This document shows positions 1 to 7,773 of a stretch of 64,000 bases of DNA, piece by piece. Below the pieces are notes generated by a model. The model saw only the letters and a program-made list of their open reading frames with translations, searched no databases and was not told the origin of the DNA. Every line of letters starts with the position of its first letter. Position 1 is the stretch's first letter. Position numbers and translations under genes: made by a program. The DNA comes from WLMZ01 sp043753895 (GTDB lineage Bacteria > Actinomycetota > Acidimicrobiia > Acidimicrobiales > Ilumatobacteraceae): the NCBI GenBank assembly GCA_043753895.1, contig JAYUWK010000122.1:11588-75587 (forward strand), given 5' to 3'.

Positions 1-401
1 CGGATGACGTCGTAGCCCAGAAAGCCCATCAGGCCACCCTGTAGCGGCGGCAGATCGGGGAACAGCGGCGCCTTGTAGCAGGCGAGGATGGCCTCCATTG
101 CGGCGAGGATGCCCTGATCGAGCGGAGTATCCGCTGGCAGGTTTCCCTCAACAATGATCTGACCGTCGCGCAGCACCATCGATGCCTGCGGCGAGCGGCC
201 CACGAACGAATAGCGACTCCAGCGTTCGGCATGCTCGACAGACTCGAGCAGAAAGCCATTTCCGTCGCCGACGAGCTTCACGTAGGCCGCAACGGGGGTC
301 TCGAGATCGGCGAGCAGTTCGGTCCAGACCGGCAACACCGTGTGTTCTGCGGCGAGGGCGCGGAACTCGTCGCGCGTGGGACGGAGGCGGAAGTCGTCCA
401 T
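1..401 (-). CDS. trpE: Anthranilate synthase component I, N-terminal part (runs off the left edge)
   Basis: TrpE converts chorismate plus ammonia or glutamine to anthranilate, the first committed step of tryptophan synthesis. About 133 N-terminal residues are visible. They begin MDDFRLRPTRDEF and include the N-terminal feedback/tryptophan-binding stretch LLESVEHAERWSRYSFVG and, near the edge, GGLMGFLGYDVIR. The catalytic chorismate-binding domain lies outside the window. The ATG at 401 is only two bases after the hisI stop, so hisI and trpE are surely co-transcribed. This his-trp junction is common in actinomycetes. Confidence is high despite truncation by the window edge. Confidence 0.9.
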   Translation of the reverse strand, partial: MDDFRLRPTRDEFRALAAEHTVLPVWTELLADLETPVAAYVKLVGDGNGFLLESVEHAERWSRYSFVGRSPQASMVLRDGQIIVEGNLPADTPLDQGILAAMEAILACYKAPLFPDLPPLQGGLMGFLGYDVI

Positions 402-403
402 GA

Positions 404-775
404 TCAGTCCTGCGCTCCGAAGCGGCGGAAGAAACAGCTATAGGCGCCGGTGTGGCAGGCGCCGTTGCCCTCCTGCTCGACAAGGAACAGCAACACGTCG
501 GCGTCGCAGTCGTAGTACGCCTCGCGCACGAACTGGCGGTCGCCGCTGGTGTCACCTTTGCGCCACACCTCTTTGCGACTGCGGCTCCAAAACACCATAC
601 GGCCCTCATCAAAGGTCATCTGCAGCGTCTCGGCGTTCATCCACGCGACCATCAGCACATCCTTGGTCGCGATGTCCTGCGCGATTGCCGGCACGAGGCC
701 CGCAGCATCGAACTTCACCTCGGCGAGTTGTTCGGGCGTTGCGTCGATGCGCACTCCGTTTGGCATGGGCACCAT
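404..775 (-). CDS. hisI: Phosphoribosyl-AMP cyclohydrolase HisI
   Basis: HisI opens the adenine ring of phosphoribosyl-AMP (third step of histidine synthesis) in the cytoplasm. The 123-residue length is normal for the stand-alone cyclohydrolase, with no HisE pyrophosphohydrolase domain fused. Family signatures are clear: FWSRSRKEVWRKGDTSG, the metal-binding DCDADVLL segment, and the zinc-binding ACHTGAYSC near the C terminus. Two downstream bases separate it from trpE. It sits about 2.7 kb from hisF, with two plus-strand genes and a groES-like gene between, so it is transcribed apart from hisCBHF. Confidence 0.96.
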   Translation of the reverse strand: MVPMPNGVRIDATPEQLAEVKFDAAGLVPAIAQDIATKDVLMVAWMNAETLQMTFDEGRMVFWSRSRKEVWRKGDTSGDRQFVREAYYDCDADVLLFLVEQEGNGACHTGAYSCFFRRFGAQD

Positions 776-832
776 GTTACGGGGGGCAAACCACTCGCAC
801 CCCGTTTGATTACCCGTCCGATGCCCGAACGA

Positions 833-1156
833 CTAGAGGTACAGGCCGGTGCTGCTCTCGTTGCGTGACGCTGCCACTGCATGCAGGTCTCGTTCGCGGA
901 GCATGATGTAGTCCTTACCGCCGACTTCGACCTCGTAGCGATCCTCGGGGCTGAACAGCACTCTGTCGCCGACCTCGGCGCTGCGTACATTCTGTCCCAA
1001 CGCCACGACCACGGCCCACACCAGCCGCTTCGACATCTGTGCCGTCGCGGGAATGAGAATGCCCGCCATCGTGCGTCGCTCACCGTCTTTGTCGGGCATG
1101 TGCACCAACAGGCGGTCGTTCAGCATCTTGATCGGGAGCTTCTCGTCAACGGTCAC
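833..1156 (-). CDS. GroES/Cpn10-type co-chaperonin, solitary
   Basis: This is a 10-kDa co-chaperonin-like protein that would cap a GroEL ring. The recognisable core runs from MLNDRLLVHMPDKDGERR through AGILIPATAQ, GDRVLFSPEDRYEVEV and YIMLRERDLHAV, the normal Cpn10 beta-barrel order. The tail SSTGLYL is longer than in standard GroES. The start is uncertain: I chose the GTG at 1156 (VTVDEKLPIK, 107 residues) because the reading frame before the first ATG (1126) still looks coding. No groEL is adjacent. It diverges from the hydrolase at 1185 and reads toward hisI. It could serve a remote GroEL or have a specialised role. Confidence 0.8.
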   Translation of the reverse strand: MTVDEKLPIKMLNDRLLVHMPDKDGERRTMAGILIPATAQMSKRLVWAVVVALGQNVRSAEVGDRVLFSPEDRYEVEVGGKDYIMLRERDLHAVAASRNESSTGLYL

Positions 1157-1184
1157 CACAGCACGGCACGGTACCGTCTGGGGT

Positions 1185-1805
1185 GTGCCGATTGAAACCG
1201 TGATGATCGATGCGCTCGACGGCGCGCAGTTGGAAGCCGACCTCGTTCGAGTCGATGACGCACGAGCCTCAGTGGTGCTCACTCATCCCCATCCGCTCTA
1301 CGGCGGCGACCGATTCAATCCTGTGGTCGATGCGCTGTTCCACGCGTTGCCCGACGCCGGTTTCACGACGATCCGCTTCGACTTCCGCGGCGTCAACAAC
1401 TCCGGCGGCACGCACGACGATGGCGACAGCGAACGCCTCGACGTCATCGCCGCGCTCGAATTGTTGGATCTGGTCGACCCCGACTCGCCGGTGTGGCTGG
1501 TCGGCTACTCGTTCGGCGCAGTTGTCGCGCTCAATGTGGTCGACCCGCGAATCGCTGGGTGGGTGGCGGTCGCTCCCCCGTTGGCGGCGATGAATGCGCG
1601 CTGTCTCGCCGACTGCGATCACCGCACCAAGCTGCTGCTGGTACCCGAGCACGATCAGTTCAGCCCGCCGACGCAAATCGCGGCCTTCACGGGCGAGTGG
1701 CGATCGTGCACACAACAGAGCATTGCCATGGCCGACCATTTCCTGAACGGCCACATCCCTGCGGTCGCCGACACCGTTCGCGCGCACCTCACGGAGCACG
1801 CATGA
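1185..1805 (+). CDS. Alpha/beta hydrolase (COG2945-like)
   Basis: This is a compact 206-residue cytoplasmic alpha/beta hydrolase. The N-terminal THPHPLYGGDRFNPVV and the oxyanion region RFDFRGVNNSGG are typical of this short, lid-less family. The nucleophile elbow is GYSFGA (serine in the centre), the acid is probably the Asp of VPEHDQF, and the catalytic His lies in ADHFLNGH. The substrate cannot be read from sequence. The GTG at 1185 starts VPIETVMIDALDG; the ATG at 1203 is an alternative. Its TGA overlaps the start of the next gene (ATGA), so the two are translationally coupled. Confidence 0.85.
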   Translation: MPIETVMIDALDGAQLEADLVRVDDARASVVLTHPHPLYGGDRFNPVVDALFHALPDAGFTTIRFDFRGVNNSGGTHDDGDSERLDVIAALELLDLVDPDSPVWLVGYSFGAVVALNVVDPRIAGWVAVAPPLAAMNARCLADCDHRTKLLLVPEHDQFSPPTQIAAFTGEWRSCTQQSIAMADHFLNGHIPAVADTVRAHLTEHA

Positions 1806-2275
1806 CTCCCACGCCCAACAACGATGCAGCCATTCGCCTGATCAGTCACGACGAAATCCGCCAACTGGCGGCGCGCTACTGCTGGGCGCTCGACACACTT
1901 GACCGCGAGTTGCTGTCGTGCGTCTTCACCGCCGATGCAACAGCAAGCCTCGGCCGAGGCTTGCAAACCGGCTTCGACGAGATCTGGTCCTGGATCCACG
2001 GTGTGCTCTCGCATCTCGATGCCAGCCAACACCTCATCGGTTCGCAGCTCATCGACTTGGCCAACGATGGTCGATCGGGCACGAGCCGGTGTCACTTCCA
2101 CGCGCAGCACGTGCGCGCTTCTGCGGCCGACGACACGCAGTACATCGTTGCCGGTCGTTACGACGACCGTTTGGTGCTCACCGACAAAGGTTGGCGCATC
2201 GCCCACAGAACGCTGAAGGTAATCTGGACGAGCGGCAACCCCGAAGTGATCAGCCCGCCTTCTTCTCTTTCTTGA
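1802..2275 (+). CDS. SnoaL/NTF2-like fold protein
   Basis: A 157-residue protein of the NTF2-like superfamily. The start of the domain is typical: ISHDEIRQLAARYCWALDTL followed by CVFTADATASLG, then HLIGSQLIDL, CHFHAQHV and VAGRYDDRLVLTDKGWRI. Such proteins bind small hydrophobic ligands or act as isomerases, cyclases or dehydratases; no specific reaction can be assigned. Its ATG overlaps the hydrolase stop by four bases, giving a two-gene operon. Its 3' end overlaps, in antisense, the last 26 bases of the Lys-rich micro-ORF on the other strand. Confidence 0.8.
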   Translation: MTPTPNNDAAIRLISHDEIRQLAARYCWALDTLDRELLSCVFTADATASLGRGLQTGFDEIWSWIHGVLSHLDASQHLIGSQLIDLANDGRSGTSRCHFHAQHVRASAADDTQYIVAGRYDDRLVLTDKGWRIAHRTLKVIWTSGNPEVISPPSSLS

Positions 2276-2345
2276 CGGCGCGCTTTTCCTTCAACGTCTT
2301 GCCCTGCTTCTTAGGCGCTGCTTTCTGTGGCGACTTTGCTGCCAT
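2250..2345 (-). CDS. Lysine-rich 31-residue micro-protein
   Basis: A very short ORF encoding 31 residues, starting MAAKSPQKAAPKKQGKTLKE and continuing with KRAVKKEKKAG. Twelve of the residues are lysine, so the predicted charge is strongly basic. The evidence that it is real is a textbook Shine-Dalgarno (GAGGAG) six bases before the ATG. It lies downstream of the aldo/keto reductase on the same strand and overlaps the end of the convergent SnoaL-like gene by 26 bases. The composition suggests nucleic-acid or ribosome binding. That is inference; I recognise no named family. Confidence 0.6.
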   Translation of the reverse strand: MAAKSPQKAAPKKQGKTLKEKRAVKKEKKAG

Positions 2346-2479
2346 GGTGCTCTCCTCTCAATCGACGTTCGATGTGCTCTGGCAGTGGATTTGCGCCCTA
2401 CAGGGCACGAATCAACACCCAGTCCGGGCTGTGTCGTACTCGCACCTGCGACCGACGCGAGGGTCTGTGGGGTCATGAA

Positions 2480-3460
2480 CTACTTGGCGATGGCTGCGTT
2501 GATGCGCTCGACGACTTCGGGGGTGAGCGCATCGAGCACTTCGAGGGCACCCATATTGTCGACCACCTGCGAGGCGCGGCTGGCACCGGTGATGACGGTG
2601 GTGACGTTCGGGTTCGCGGCACACCAGGCAATGGCGAGCTGCGCCATCGAGCAACCAAGTTCCTCGGCGATCGGGCGCAGGCGCTCGACCCGATCGATCT
2701 CGGCAGCATCGGTGAGCCGCTTGGCCAACCAGCCGTAGCCGGGCAGTGCGGCGCGGCTGTCCTCGGGCACGCCGTCGCGGTACTTGCCGGTGAGCAGACC
2801 CGATGCAAGCGGGCTCCAGATGGTTGTACCCAATCCGATGTCGCCGTAGAGGCGAGCGAACTCAACTTCCACCTTGCGGCGCTCCATCATGTTGTACTGC
2901 GGCTGCTCCATCACGGGCTTGTGCAGATGATGCCGCTCGGCGATCTCCCACGCAGCACGGATCTCATCGGCGGTCCATTCACTGGTACCCCAGTACAGCA
3001 CCTTGCCGCGCTCGATGAGGTCGTGCATCGCCCACACAGTTTCCTCGATGGGCGTGTTCGGATCGGCGCGGTGACAGAACAACAGGTCGACGAAGTCGAC
3101 ACGTAGACGATCGAGACAGCCCTCGATGGAGTGGTGCAGATACTTGCGGTTGAGCGTGTTGACCATGTTCGCCATGTTGGCGTCGATGCCCCAGAACACC
3201 TTGGTGGACAGCACGTAGCTCTGACGCTTCCAACCGAGTTGCTCGATGACGCGACCCATGATGGCTTCGCTCTCGCCACCGGCGTAGGCCTCGGCGTTAT
3301 CGTAGAAGTTGCACCCCGCGTCGTGCGCGGCCTGCATGCACTCCAGCGCGGTGTCGTCTTTGAGCTGGTTGTCAAACGTGACCCACGATCCGAACGAGAG
3401 CACCGAGAGTTGCAGGCCCGAACGTCCGAGTCGGCGGAAAGGCATCTTTGTTTGAGTCAT
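2480..3460 (-). CDS. Aldo/keto reductase (Kv-beta/YghZ type)
   Basis: An NADPH-dependent aldo/keto reductase of 326 residues, most like the AKR6 branch that includes potassium-channel beta subunits. The catalytic tetrad is present: Asp54 and Tyr59 in YDNAEAYAGGESE, Lys87 in STKVFWG and His130 in FCHRADPN. The cofactor-binding end shows WGTSEW and WSPLASGLLTGKY. The start is the ATG at 3460, 20 bases downstream of the hisF stop, so it is probably transcribed with the his genes although it has no known role in histidine synthesis. The natural substrate is unknown; detoxification of reactive carbonyls is a reasonable guess. Confidence 0.92.
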   Translation of the reverse strand: MTQTKMPFRRLGRSGLQLSVLSFGSWVTFDNQLKDDTALECMQAAHDAGCNFYDNAEAYAGGESEAIMGRVIEQLGWKRQSYVLSTKVFWGIDANMANMVNTLNRKYLHHSIEGCLDRLRVDFVDLLFCHRADPNTPIEETVWAMHDLIERGKVLYWGTSEWTADEIRAAWEIAERHHLHKPVMEQPQYNMMERRKVEVEFARLYGDIGLGTTIWSPLASGLLTGKYRDGVPEDSRAALPGYGWLAKRLTDAAEIDRVERLRPIAEELGCSMAQLAIAWCAANPNVTTVITGASRASQVVDNMGALEVLDALTPEVVERINAAIAK

Positions 3461-3480
3461 ACCACGACGGTAGCGCCGGA

Positions 3481-4260
3481 TCAGGCGGGTGGGCGCACGA
3501 CCACACCAGCAGCGAGCAGTGCCCGCTTGGCATCGGCGATGGTGAACTCTCCGAAATGAAAAATCGATGCAGCCAGCACGGCGTCGGCACGGCCGATGAC
3601 CACCCCATCGACGAGGTGTTGCAGGTTGCCGACACCACCGCTAGCGATGACCGGCACGTTGACCGCGTCCACGATCGCGTTCGTGAGTTCTGTCTCGAAA
3701 CCCTCACGTGTGCCGTCGCGATCCATCGACGTGAGCAATATCTCACCGGCCCCGAGCGACGCTGCATGCTGTGCCCATGCCACGGCGTCGCGACCGGTAG
3801 GCGTACGGCCGCCGTGAAGAAAGACTTCCCACGACATCGCTGGCGTGGCGCCGCCCGGAGTAGCGCGGGCATCGATGGCGCACACAACGCACTGGGCACC
3901 GAACTCGGCAGCGATCTCGGCGATCAACTCGGGGCGCTCGAACGCTGCGGTGTTCACGCTCACCTTGTCGGCGCCGGCGCGCAGCATGCGACGAGCATCT
4001 TCGACACTGCGGATGCCTCCACCGACCGTGAATGGGATGAACACCTGTTCGGCCACCCGCCGGACGACATCGACCATCGTGTCGCGCCCATCGGACGACG
4101 CCGTGATGTCGAGGAACACCAATTCGTCGGCACCCTCTGCGTCATAGCGGGCCGCAAGTTCCACCGGATCACCTGCGTCTCGTAAGCCAACGAAGTTGAT
4201 TCCCTTGACGACGCGGCCATCGGTCACGTCGAGGCATGGGATGACTCGCGCCACGTTCAC
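3481..4260 (-). CDS. hisF: Imidazole glycerol phosphate synthase cyclase subunit HisF
   Basis: HisF is the (beta/alpha)8-barrel half of IGP synthase. It uses ammonia delivered by HisH to turn PRFAR into imidazole glycerol phosphate and AICAR. Hallmarks are ARVIPCLDVTDGRVVKG at the N terminus (catalytic Asp in CLDV), VGGGIRS, the second catalytic Asp in LLTSMDRDGT, and ASGGVGNL near the C terminus. I chose the GTG at 4260 (VNVARVIPCLDV, 259 residues) because it overlaps the hisH stop as GTGA, like the other junctions in this operon. The GTG at 4254 is an alternative. No hisA lies between hisH and hisF. Confidence 0.96.
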   Translation of the reverse strand: MNVARVIPCLDVTDGRVVKGINFVGLRDAGDPVELAARYDAEGADELVFLDITASSDGRDTMVDVVRRVAEQVFIPFTVGGGIRSVEDARRMLRAGADKVSVNTAAFERPELIAEIAAEFGAQCVVCAIDARATPGGATPAMSWEVFLHGGRTPTGRDAVAWAQHAASLGAGEILLTSMDRDGTREGFETELTNAIVDAVNVPVIASGGVGNLQHLVDGVVIGRADAVLAASIFHFGEFTIADAKRALLAAGVVVRPPA

Positions 4261-4901
4261 GACGCACCCTCGTGCAAACCAGCAGCGCGGACGAAGTTGG
4301 CCAGCAACGCGAGACCCGACGGGCCGGACTTCTCGGGATGGAACTGCGTGGCGAACACATTGCCGTTGCGGAACGCGGCGTTCAGTTCGCCGCCGTAGTT
4401 GCACGTGGCCGCAACCGTGCGTGCGTCGGTAGGTACACCGTGCAACGAGTGAACAAAGTACATCCACGAGTCGTCGCCGAGGCCTGCCAACATGGGGTCA
4501 TCGACGAGCGTGAGGTGCAGTTGGTTCCACTGCATCTGCGGGCGCTTGACCCCTGGCGGAATCCACCGCACGCGGCCCGGCAACACGCCGAGCCCAGCGG
4601 CCGAATCGTCCTCATCACTGCCGTCGAACAGCATTTGCATGCCCACGCAGATACCGAGGAAGGGTCGGCCCGACGCCACTGCATCGTGCACGCTCGCCTC
4701 GAGATCGGCTGCGCGCAATGCGTTCATGCATGCGCCGAAGGCGCCCACACCGGGAAGCACCACAGCGTCAGCATCGCGGATGAACCCGTGATCGGACGTG
4801 AGCGTGGCGTGACCGCCCACGTGCTGCAACGCCTTCTCCGCTGATCGCAGGTTACCGATGCCGTAGTCGAGCACGGCGATGACCGACGCACGTTGGGTCA
4901 C
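4257..4901 (-). CDS. hisH: Imidazole glycerol phosphate synthase glutaminase subunit HisH
   Basis: HisH is the class I glutamine amidotransferase that feeds ammonia to HisF. The nucleophile elbow is GICVGMQMLF (Cys in the centre), the oxyanion segment is LPGVGAFGACM, and the catalytic His/Glu pair lies in QFHPEKSG. At 214 residues the length is normal. The start codon is GTG at 4901, overlapping the hisB stop (GTGA). The hisF start overlaps its own stop in the same way, so all four his genes here are translationally coupled. Confidence 0.96.
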   Translation of the reverse strand: MTQRASVIAVLDYGIGNLRSAEKALQHVGGHATLTSDHGFIRDADAVVLPGVGAFGACMNALRAADLEASVHDAVASGRPFLGICVGMQMLFDGSDEDDSAAGLGVLPGRVRWIPPGVKRPQMQWNQLHLTLVDDPMLAGLGDDSWMYFVHSLHGVPTDARTVAATCNYGGELNAAFRNGNVFATQFHPEKSGPSGLALLANFVRAAGLHEGAS

Positions 4902-5488
4902 AGCACGCCCTTGGTGGACGGCAAGGCGCTGCCCTCGATGCGAACCGCGTCGCGTAGGCAGCGAGCCAGACCCTTGAATGTGGCCTCGATGATGTGATGC
5001 ACGTTGTTGCCGTGGCGTAACGACACGTGCAGGGTGATGCCGGCCGCCGTCGCGAAGCTACTGATGGCATGTTCGGCGAGCTGCGGATCGAATGCGGGGT
5101 TACCCAATGGCAGGCATTCGGGAATCGGAACGTCCCACACCACGAACGGGCGACCGGAGAGATCGAGCGCAACCTCTACGAGTGCCTCGTCGAGCGGATA
5201 CAGCCCGCTTGCGAAGCGGCGCACGCCGACCTTGTCGCCCACGGCCTCCCGGAAAGCCTCACCGAGGGTGATCGCAACGTCTTCGACGGTGTGATGCGTG
5301 TCGATGTGCAGGTCACCCGTAGCAGCGATGGTGAGATCAAACCCGCCGTGGCGTCCCAGTTGGTCGAGCATGTGGTCGTAGAACGGAATGCCGGTGGACA
5401 CCGAGGTGACACCTGAGCCATCGAGATCGAGAGACAACGTGATTGACGTTTCCTTGGTGCTTCGTTCGCGGGTAGCGGTGCGGCTCAT
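4898..5488 (-). CDS. hisB: Imidazoleglycerol-phosphate dehydratase HisB (monofunctional)
   Basis: HisB dehydrates imidazole glycerol phosphate to imidazole acetol phosphate. The protein is 196 residues with no histidinol-phosphatase domain, as in actinomycetes. Both pseudo-symmetric manganese-binding motifs are visible (DTHHTVEDVAI and NNVHHIIEATFK), along with FYDHMLDQLGRHGGFDL. The ATG at 5488 overlaps the hisC stop (ATGA) and has a strong GGAGG ribosome site eight bases upstream inside hisC. The separate histidinol-phosphate phosphatase must be encoded elsewhere. Confidence 0.96.
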   Translation of the reverse strand: MSRTATRERSTKETSITLSLDLDGSGVTSVSTGIPFYDHMLDQLGRHGGFDLTIAATGDLHIDTHHTVEDVAITLGEAFREAVGDKVGVRRFASGLYPLDEALVEVALDLSGRPFVVWDVPIPECLPLGNPAFDPQLAEHAISSFATAAGITLHVSLRHGNNVHHIIEATFKGLARCLRDAVRIEGSALPSTKGVL

Positions 5489-6546
5489 GACAGGACCTCC
5501 TGCAACGCGTGCAGAAACGCGTCGTTCTCTTCTGGCGTACCGATAGTGACACGCAAACAGTTTTCGAGCCGGGGCCAGCTGCTGCAATCGCGCACGAGCA
5601 CGCTGCTTTCGACCAATGCCTGCCACGTGTCTCGCCCGGATCGTGTGCGCGGGCGGAACAACACGAAGTTCGCGCCGCTCGGCCAAAAGTCCACTGGCAA
5701 GTCGGCGAACGCCGTCTGGATTCGGTCGCGCTCGGAGACGATGAGCTGTACTCTCGCCTCCATGTCGTCGACGAACCGCAAGGCCAATCGGCCCGCAATC
5801 TGCTTTGCGGCATCGAGATGGTAGGGCAAGATCACCTTGTCGAGTTCGGCGACGAGCCACGAGGGACCCACGAGATACCCCAACCGTGCGCCCGCCATCG
5901 ACCAGGTCTTGCTGAATGTGCGCGTGACCACGAGCGGCGTCTCCTCGTCGATCAGGACGAGCGCTGACCAGTCGGCAAACTGTGTGTATGCCTCGTCGAC
6001 GACCACGAGGCCAGGCGCCATGTCCATGACCGCGCGCACGTTGGCTTCGGGTTCGACGAGCCCGGTGGGGTTGTTGGGCGAACACAGGAACGTGACGATC
6101 GGAGCAACGGATCCGCACACCCGACGAACCTCGGCCAGATCGAGCGTGAAGTCGGCACGCCGTTCGCCCTCGACGACTGTGGCACCAGTGAGTCGGGCGA
6201 TATGGGCATGCAATTGGTAGGTGGGTTCGAACGTGGCCACGGTGCGCCCCGGCCCGGCGTAGGTGAGCAAGAGGGTCTGAAGCACCTCGTTGGAACCATT
6301 GGCCGCGAAGACCTGCGACGGATCGACGCCGTGCAGCGCAGCAATCGCAGCACGGAGTTCGGTAGCGGCGCGATCGGGATAGCGGTGCCATTCGAGGCGC
6401 GACAACTCGGATGCGAAGGCATCGTGCCAGGCCGCAGGTGGCGGCGTCGGCGACTCGTTGGTGTTGAGGCGCACCCGTACTGAGACCTGCGGAGAGTGGT
6501 AGCCCTCGAGAGCCCTCAGATCATCACGTACATCTATGCGCGCCAC
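5485..6546 (-). CDS. hisC: Histidinol-phosphate aminotransferase HisC
   Basis: HisC is the class I/II PLP aminotransferase that converts imidazole acetol phosphate plus glutamate to histidinol phosphate. In order along 353 residues are RLNTNESPTPPP, the cofactor-cradling FAANGSNEVLQTL, SPNNPTG, VVDEAYTQF and the PLP lysine in TFSKTWSMAGARLGY. A GTG at 6546 is the most upstream good start. It is the first gene of the hisC-hisB-hisH-hisF operon in this window. hisD and hisG, often upstream in actinomycetes, are not present. The 134 bases upstream presumably hold the promoter but show no clear attenuator. Confidence 0.95.
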   Translation of the reverse strand: MARIDVRDDLRALEGYHSPQVSVRVRLNTNESPTPPPAAWHDAFASELSRLEWHRYPDRAATELRAAIAALHGVDPSQVFAANGSNEVLQTLLLTYAGPGRTVATFEPTYQLHAHIARLTGATVVEGERRADFTLDLAEVRRVCGSVAPIVTFLCSPNNPTGLVEPEANVRAVMDMAPGLVVVDEAYTQFADWSALVLIDEETPLVVTRTFSKTWSMAGARLGYLVGPSWLVAELDKVILPYHLDAAKQIAGRLALRFVDDMEARVQLIVSERDRIQTAFADLPVDFWPSGANFVLFRPRTRSGRDTWQALVESSVLVRDCSSWPRLENCLRVTIGTPEENDAFLHALQEVLS

Positions 6547-6680
6547 GCAGGCAGGCTACCGACGCGGCCGATCTTCACGCGAACGGTTTCAGGCCAACGG
6601 CTGCGACGCCGCTGTGATGTCTCCACCAGATCGTTGGATCCGTGACGAATTCTCGCCAGCGCGCGACCAGAATGCACGCC

Positions 6681-6875
6681 ATGAGTTCATCTTCGGCGGC
6701 AGAGATCAGCGTGATCGCAGACGGTATCGACGGATACCGATCGAGGGTGGCAGGCCTGGCCGAGCCGTTCATCGGCTCCCCGCAGGAGGACCTCCTCGCT
6801 GCGTTCTACGAGGCCGAGCGCGCGTTGCGAACCGCTCACCGGGCAATGCAGCGCGCAATGAAGCTCACCCGCTGA
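6681..6875 (+). CDS. Small hypothetical protein, 64 residues
   Basis: A short ORF starting at ATG 6681 (MSSSSAAEISVIADGIDG); ATG 6672 is an alternative three codons earlier. The sequence has a coding look: an acidic, amphipathic middle (SRVAGLAEPFIGSPQEDL) and a helical basic end (LRTAHRAMQRAMKLTR). No signal peptide or membrane segment is present, and I recognise no family. It is divergent from hisC and convergent with nth, with a rho-independent terminator of the opposite strand just downstream. Confidence 0.5.
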   Translation: MSSSSAAEISVIADGIDGYRSRVAGLAEPFIGSPQEDLLAAFYEAERALRTAHRAMQRAMKLTR

Positions 6876-6916
6876 TTCCGCACGACAATGTTGAGCTGGA
6901 ACGAAGGAGCCGCACC

Positions 6917-6950
6917 GAAAAATGGCAACGACCCCTCGCGGGGTCGTTGC
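6917..6950 (-). terminator. Rho-independent terminator downstream of nth
   Basis: A perfect 11-bp stem (GCAACGACCCC, 6925-6935, pairing with 6940-6950) has a TCGC tetraloop. Read on the minus strand it is followed by CA and then TTTTTC, a classical intrinsic terminator. It ends transcription coming from nth, whose stop lies 116 bases upstream at 7066. A second, weaker hairpin (accaggt/acctggt, 6990-7010) lies in the same trailer. Confidence 0.85.
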
Positions 6951-7065
6951 GCTGCGATGCCAGGCGGCGGATCCCGGCAACGCCCACACACCAGGTGGCG
7001 GGAACCTGGTTGGTGCACTCATTCTGTCACCCGTACAAGCAGGGTGCAAGGTGTGAACTGCCTGT

Positions 7066-7731
7066 TCACGGGGTGGGTCGGCGCTTGCGGGGCAGCAGTG
7101 ACGACGGACAAATATCCTCGAGCACACAGGCTCCACACCGCGGCTTCTTCGCATCGCACACTCGCCGACCATGCAGGATGGTGCGCAGGCTGAACGGGCC
7201 CCACTCGGCCGGGGGAAGGTAACCCCCAAGCTCGCGTTCTACCTTCACCGGGTCGTCCTGTTCGGTCAAGCCGAGCTTGCGGCTGAGTCTGCCGACGTGC
7301 GTATCCACCGGCAGCCCTGGGAGGCCGAACGCCACGCTGCGCACGACGTTGCCCGTCTTGCGGCCAACACCCGCCAGGGTAACCAGGTCATCGAGTTCGG
7401 TCGGCACCGCGCCATCAAAGCGTTCGACCAGCGCCCGTGCCATACCGATGAGGTTCTTGGACTTCGCCTGATAGAACCCGGTCGAGCGCACTATCGTCTC
7501 GAGGTCGGCCGGGTTCGCCTCTGCTAACGCTTCTGGCGTTGGATAGGTGGCAAACAACGCTGGTGTCACCATGTTCACTCGGACGTCAGTGCACTGCGCA
7601 GCCAGAATCGTGGCCGCGAGCAATTCGTATGCGTTGTTGTGGTCGAGCTCGCAAATCGCTTCTGGATAGGCAATGACCAGACGGCGCGCCACCTCGCGAG
7701 TACGGGTCTTGGGAGTTCGGGGGGTCGCCAC
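7066..7731 (-). CDS. nth: Endonuclease III
   Basis: Nth is a bifunctional DNA glycosylase/AP lyase that removes oxidised pyrimidines in base excision repair. The 221-residue protein has the helix-hairpin-helix LAGVGRKTGNVV with the catalytic Lys, the catalytic Asp in PVDTHVGRL, and a complete C-terminal 4Fe-4S loop with spacing C-X6-C-X2-C-X5-C (VCDAKKPRCGACVLEDIC). A GTG at 7731 is the start. It is divergent from mshD across 42 bases, so their promoters must share a small region, and is terminated by the hairpin at 6917-6950. Confidence 0.96.
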   Translation of the reverse strand: MATPRTPKTRTREVARRLVIAYPEAICELDHNNAYELLAATILAAQCTDVRVNMVTPALFATYPTPEALAEANPADLETIVRSTGFYQAKSKNLIGMARALVERFDGAVPTELDDLVTLAGVGRKTGNVVRSVAFGLPGLPVDTHVGRLSRKLGLTEQDDPVKVERELGGYLPPAEWGPFSLRTILHGRRVCDAKKPRCGACVLEDICPSSLLPRKRRPTP

Positions 7732-7773
7732 AGTTTCAGACTAGGCGGCACCCCAGCCGGTAACCTCACGGCA

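Noticed and set aside
5489..6391. Upstream extension of hisB through the hisC region
   Set aside because: The frame overlaps hisC out of phase and has no HisB-like sequence. The ATG at 5488 with GGAGG and the ATGA overlap is the true start.
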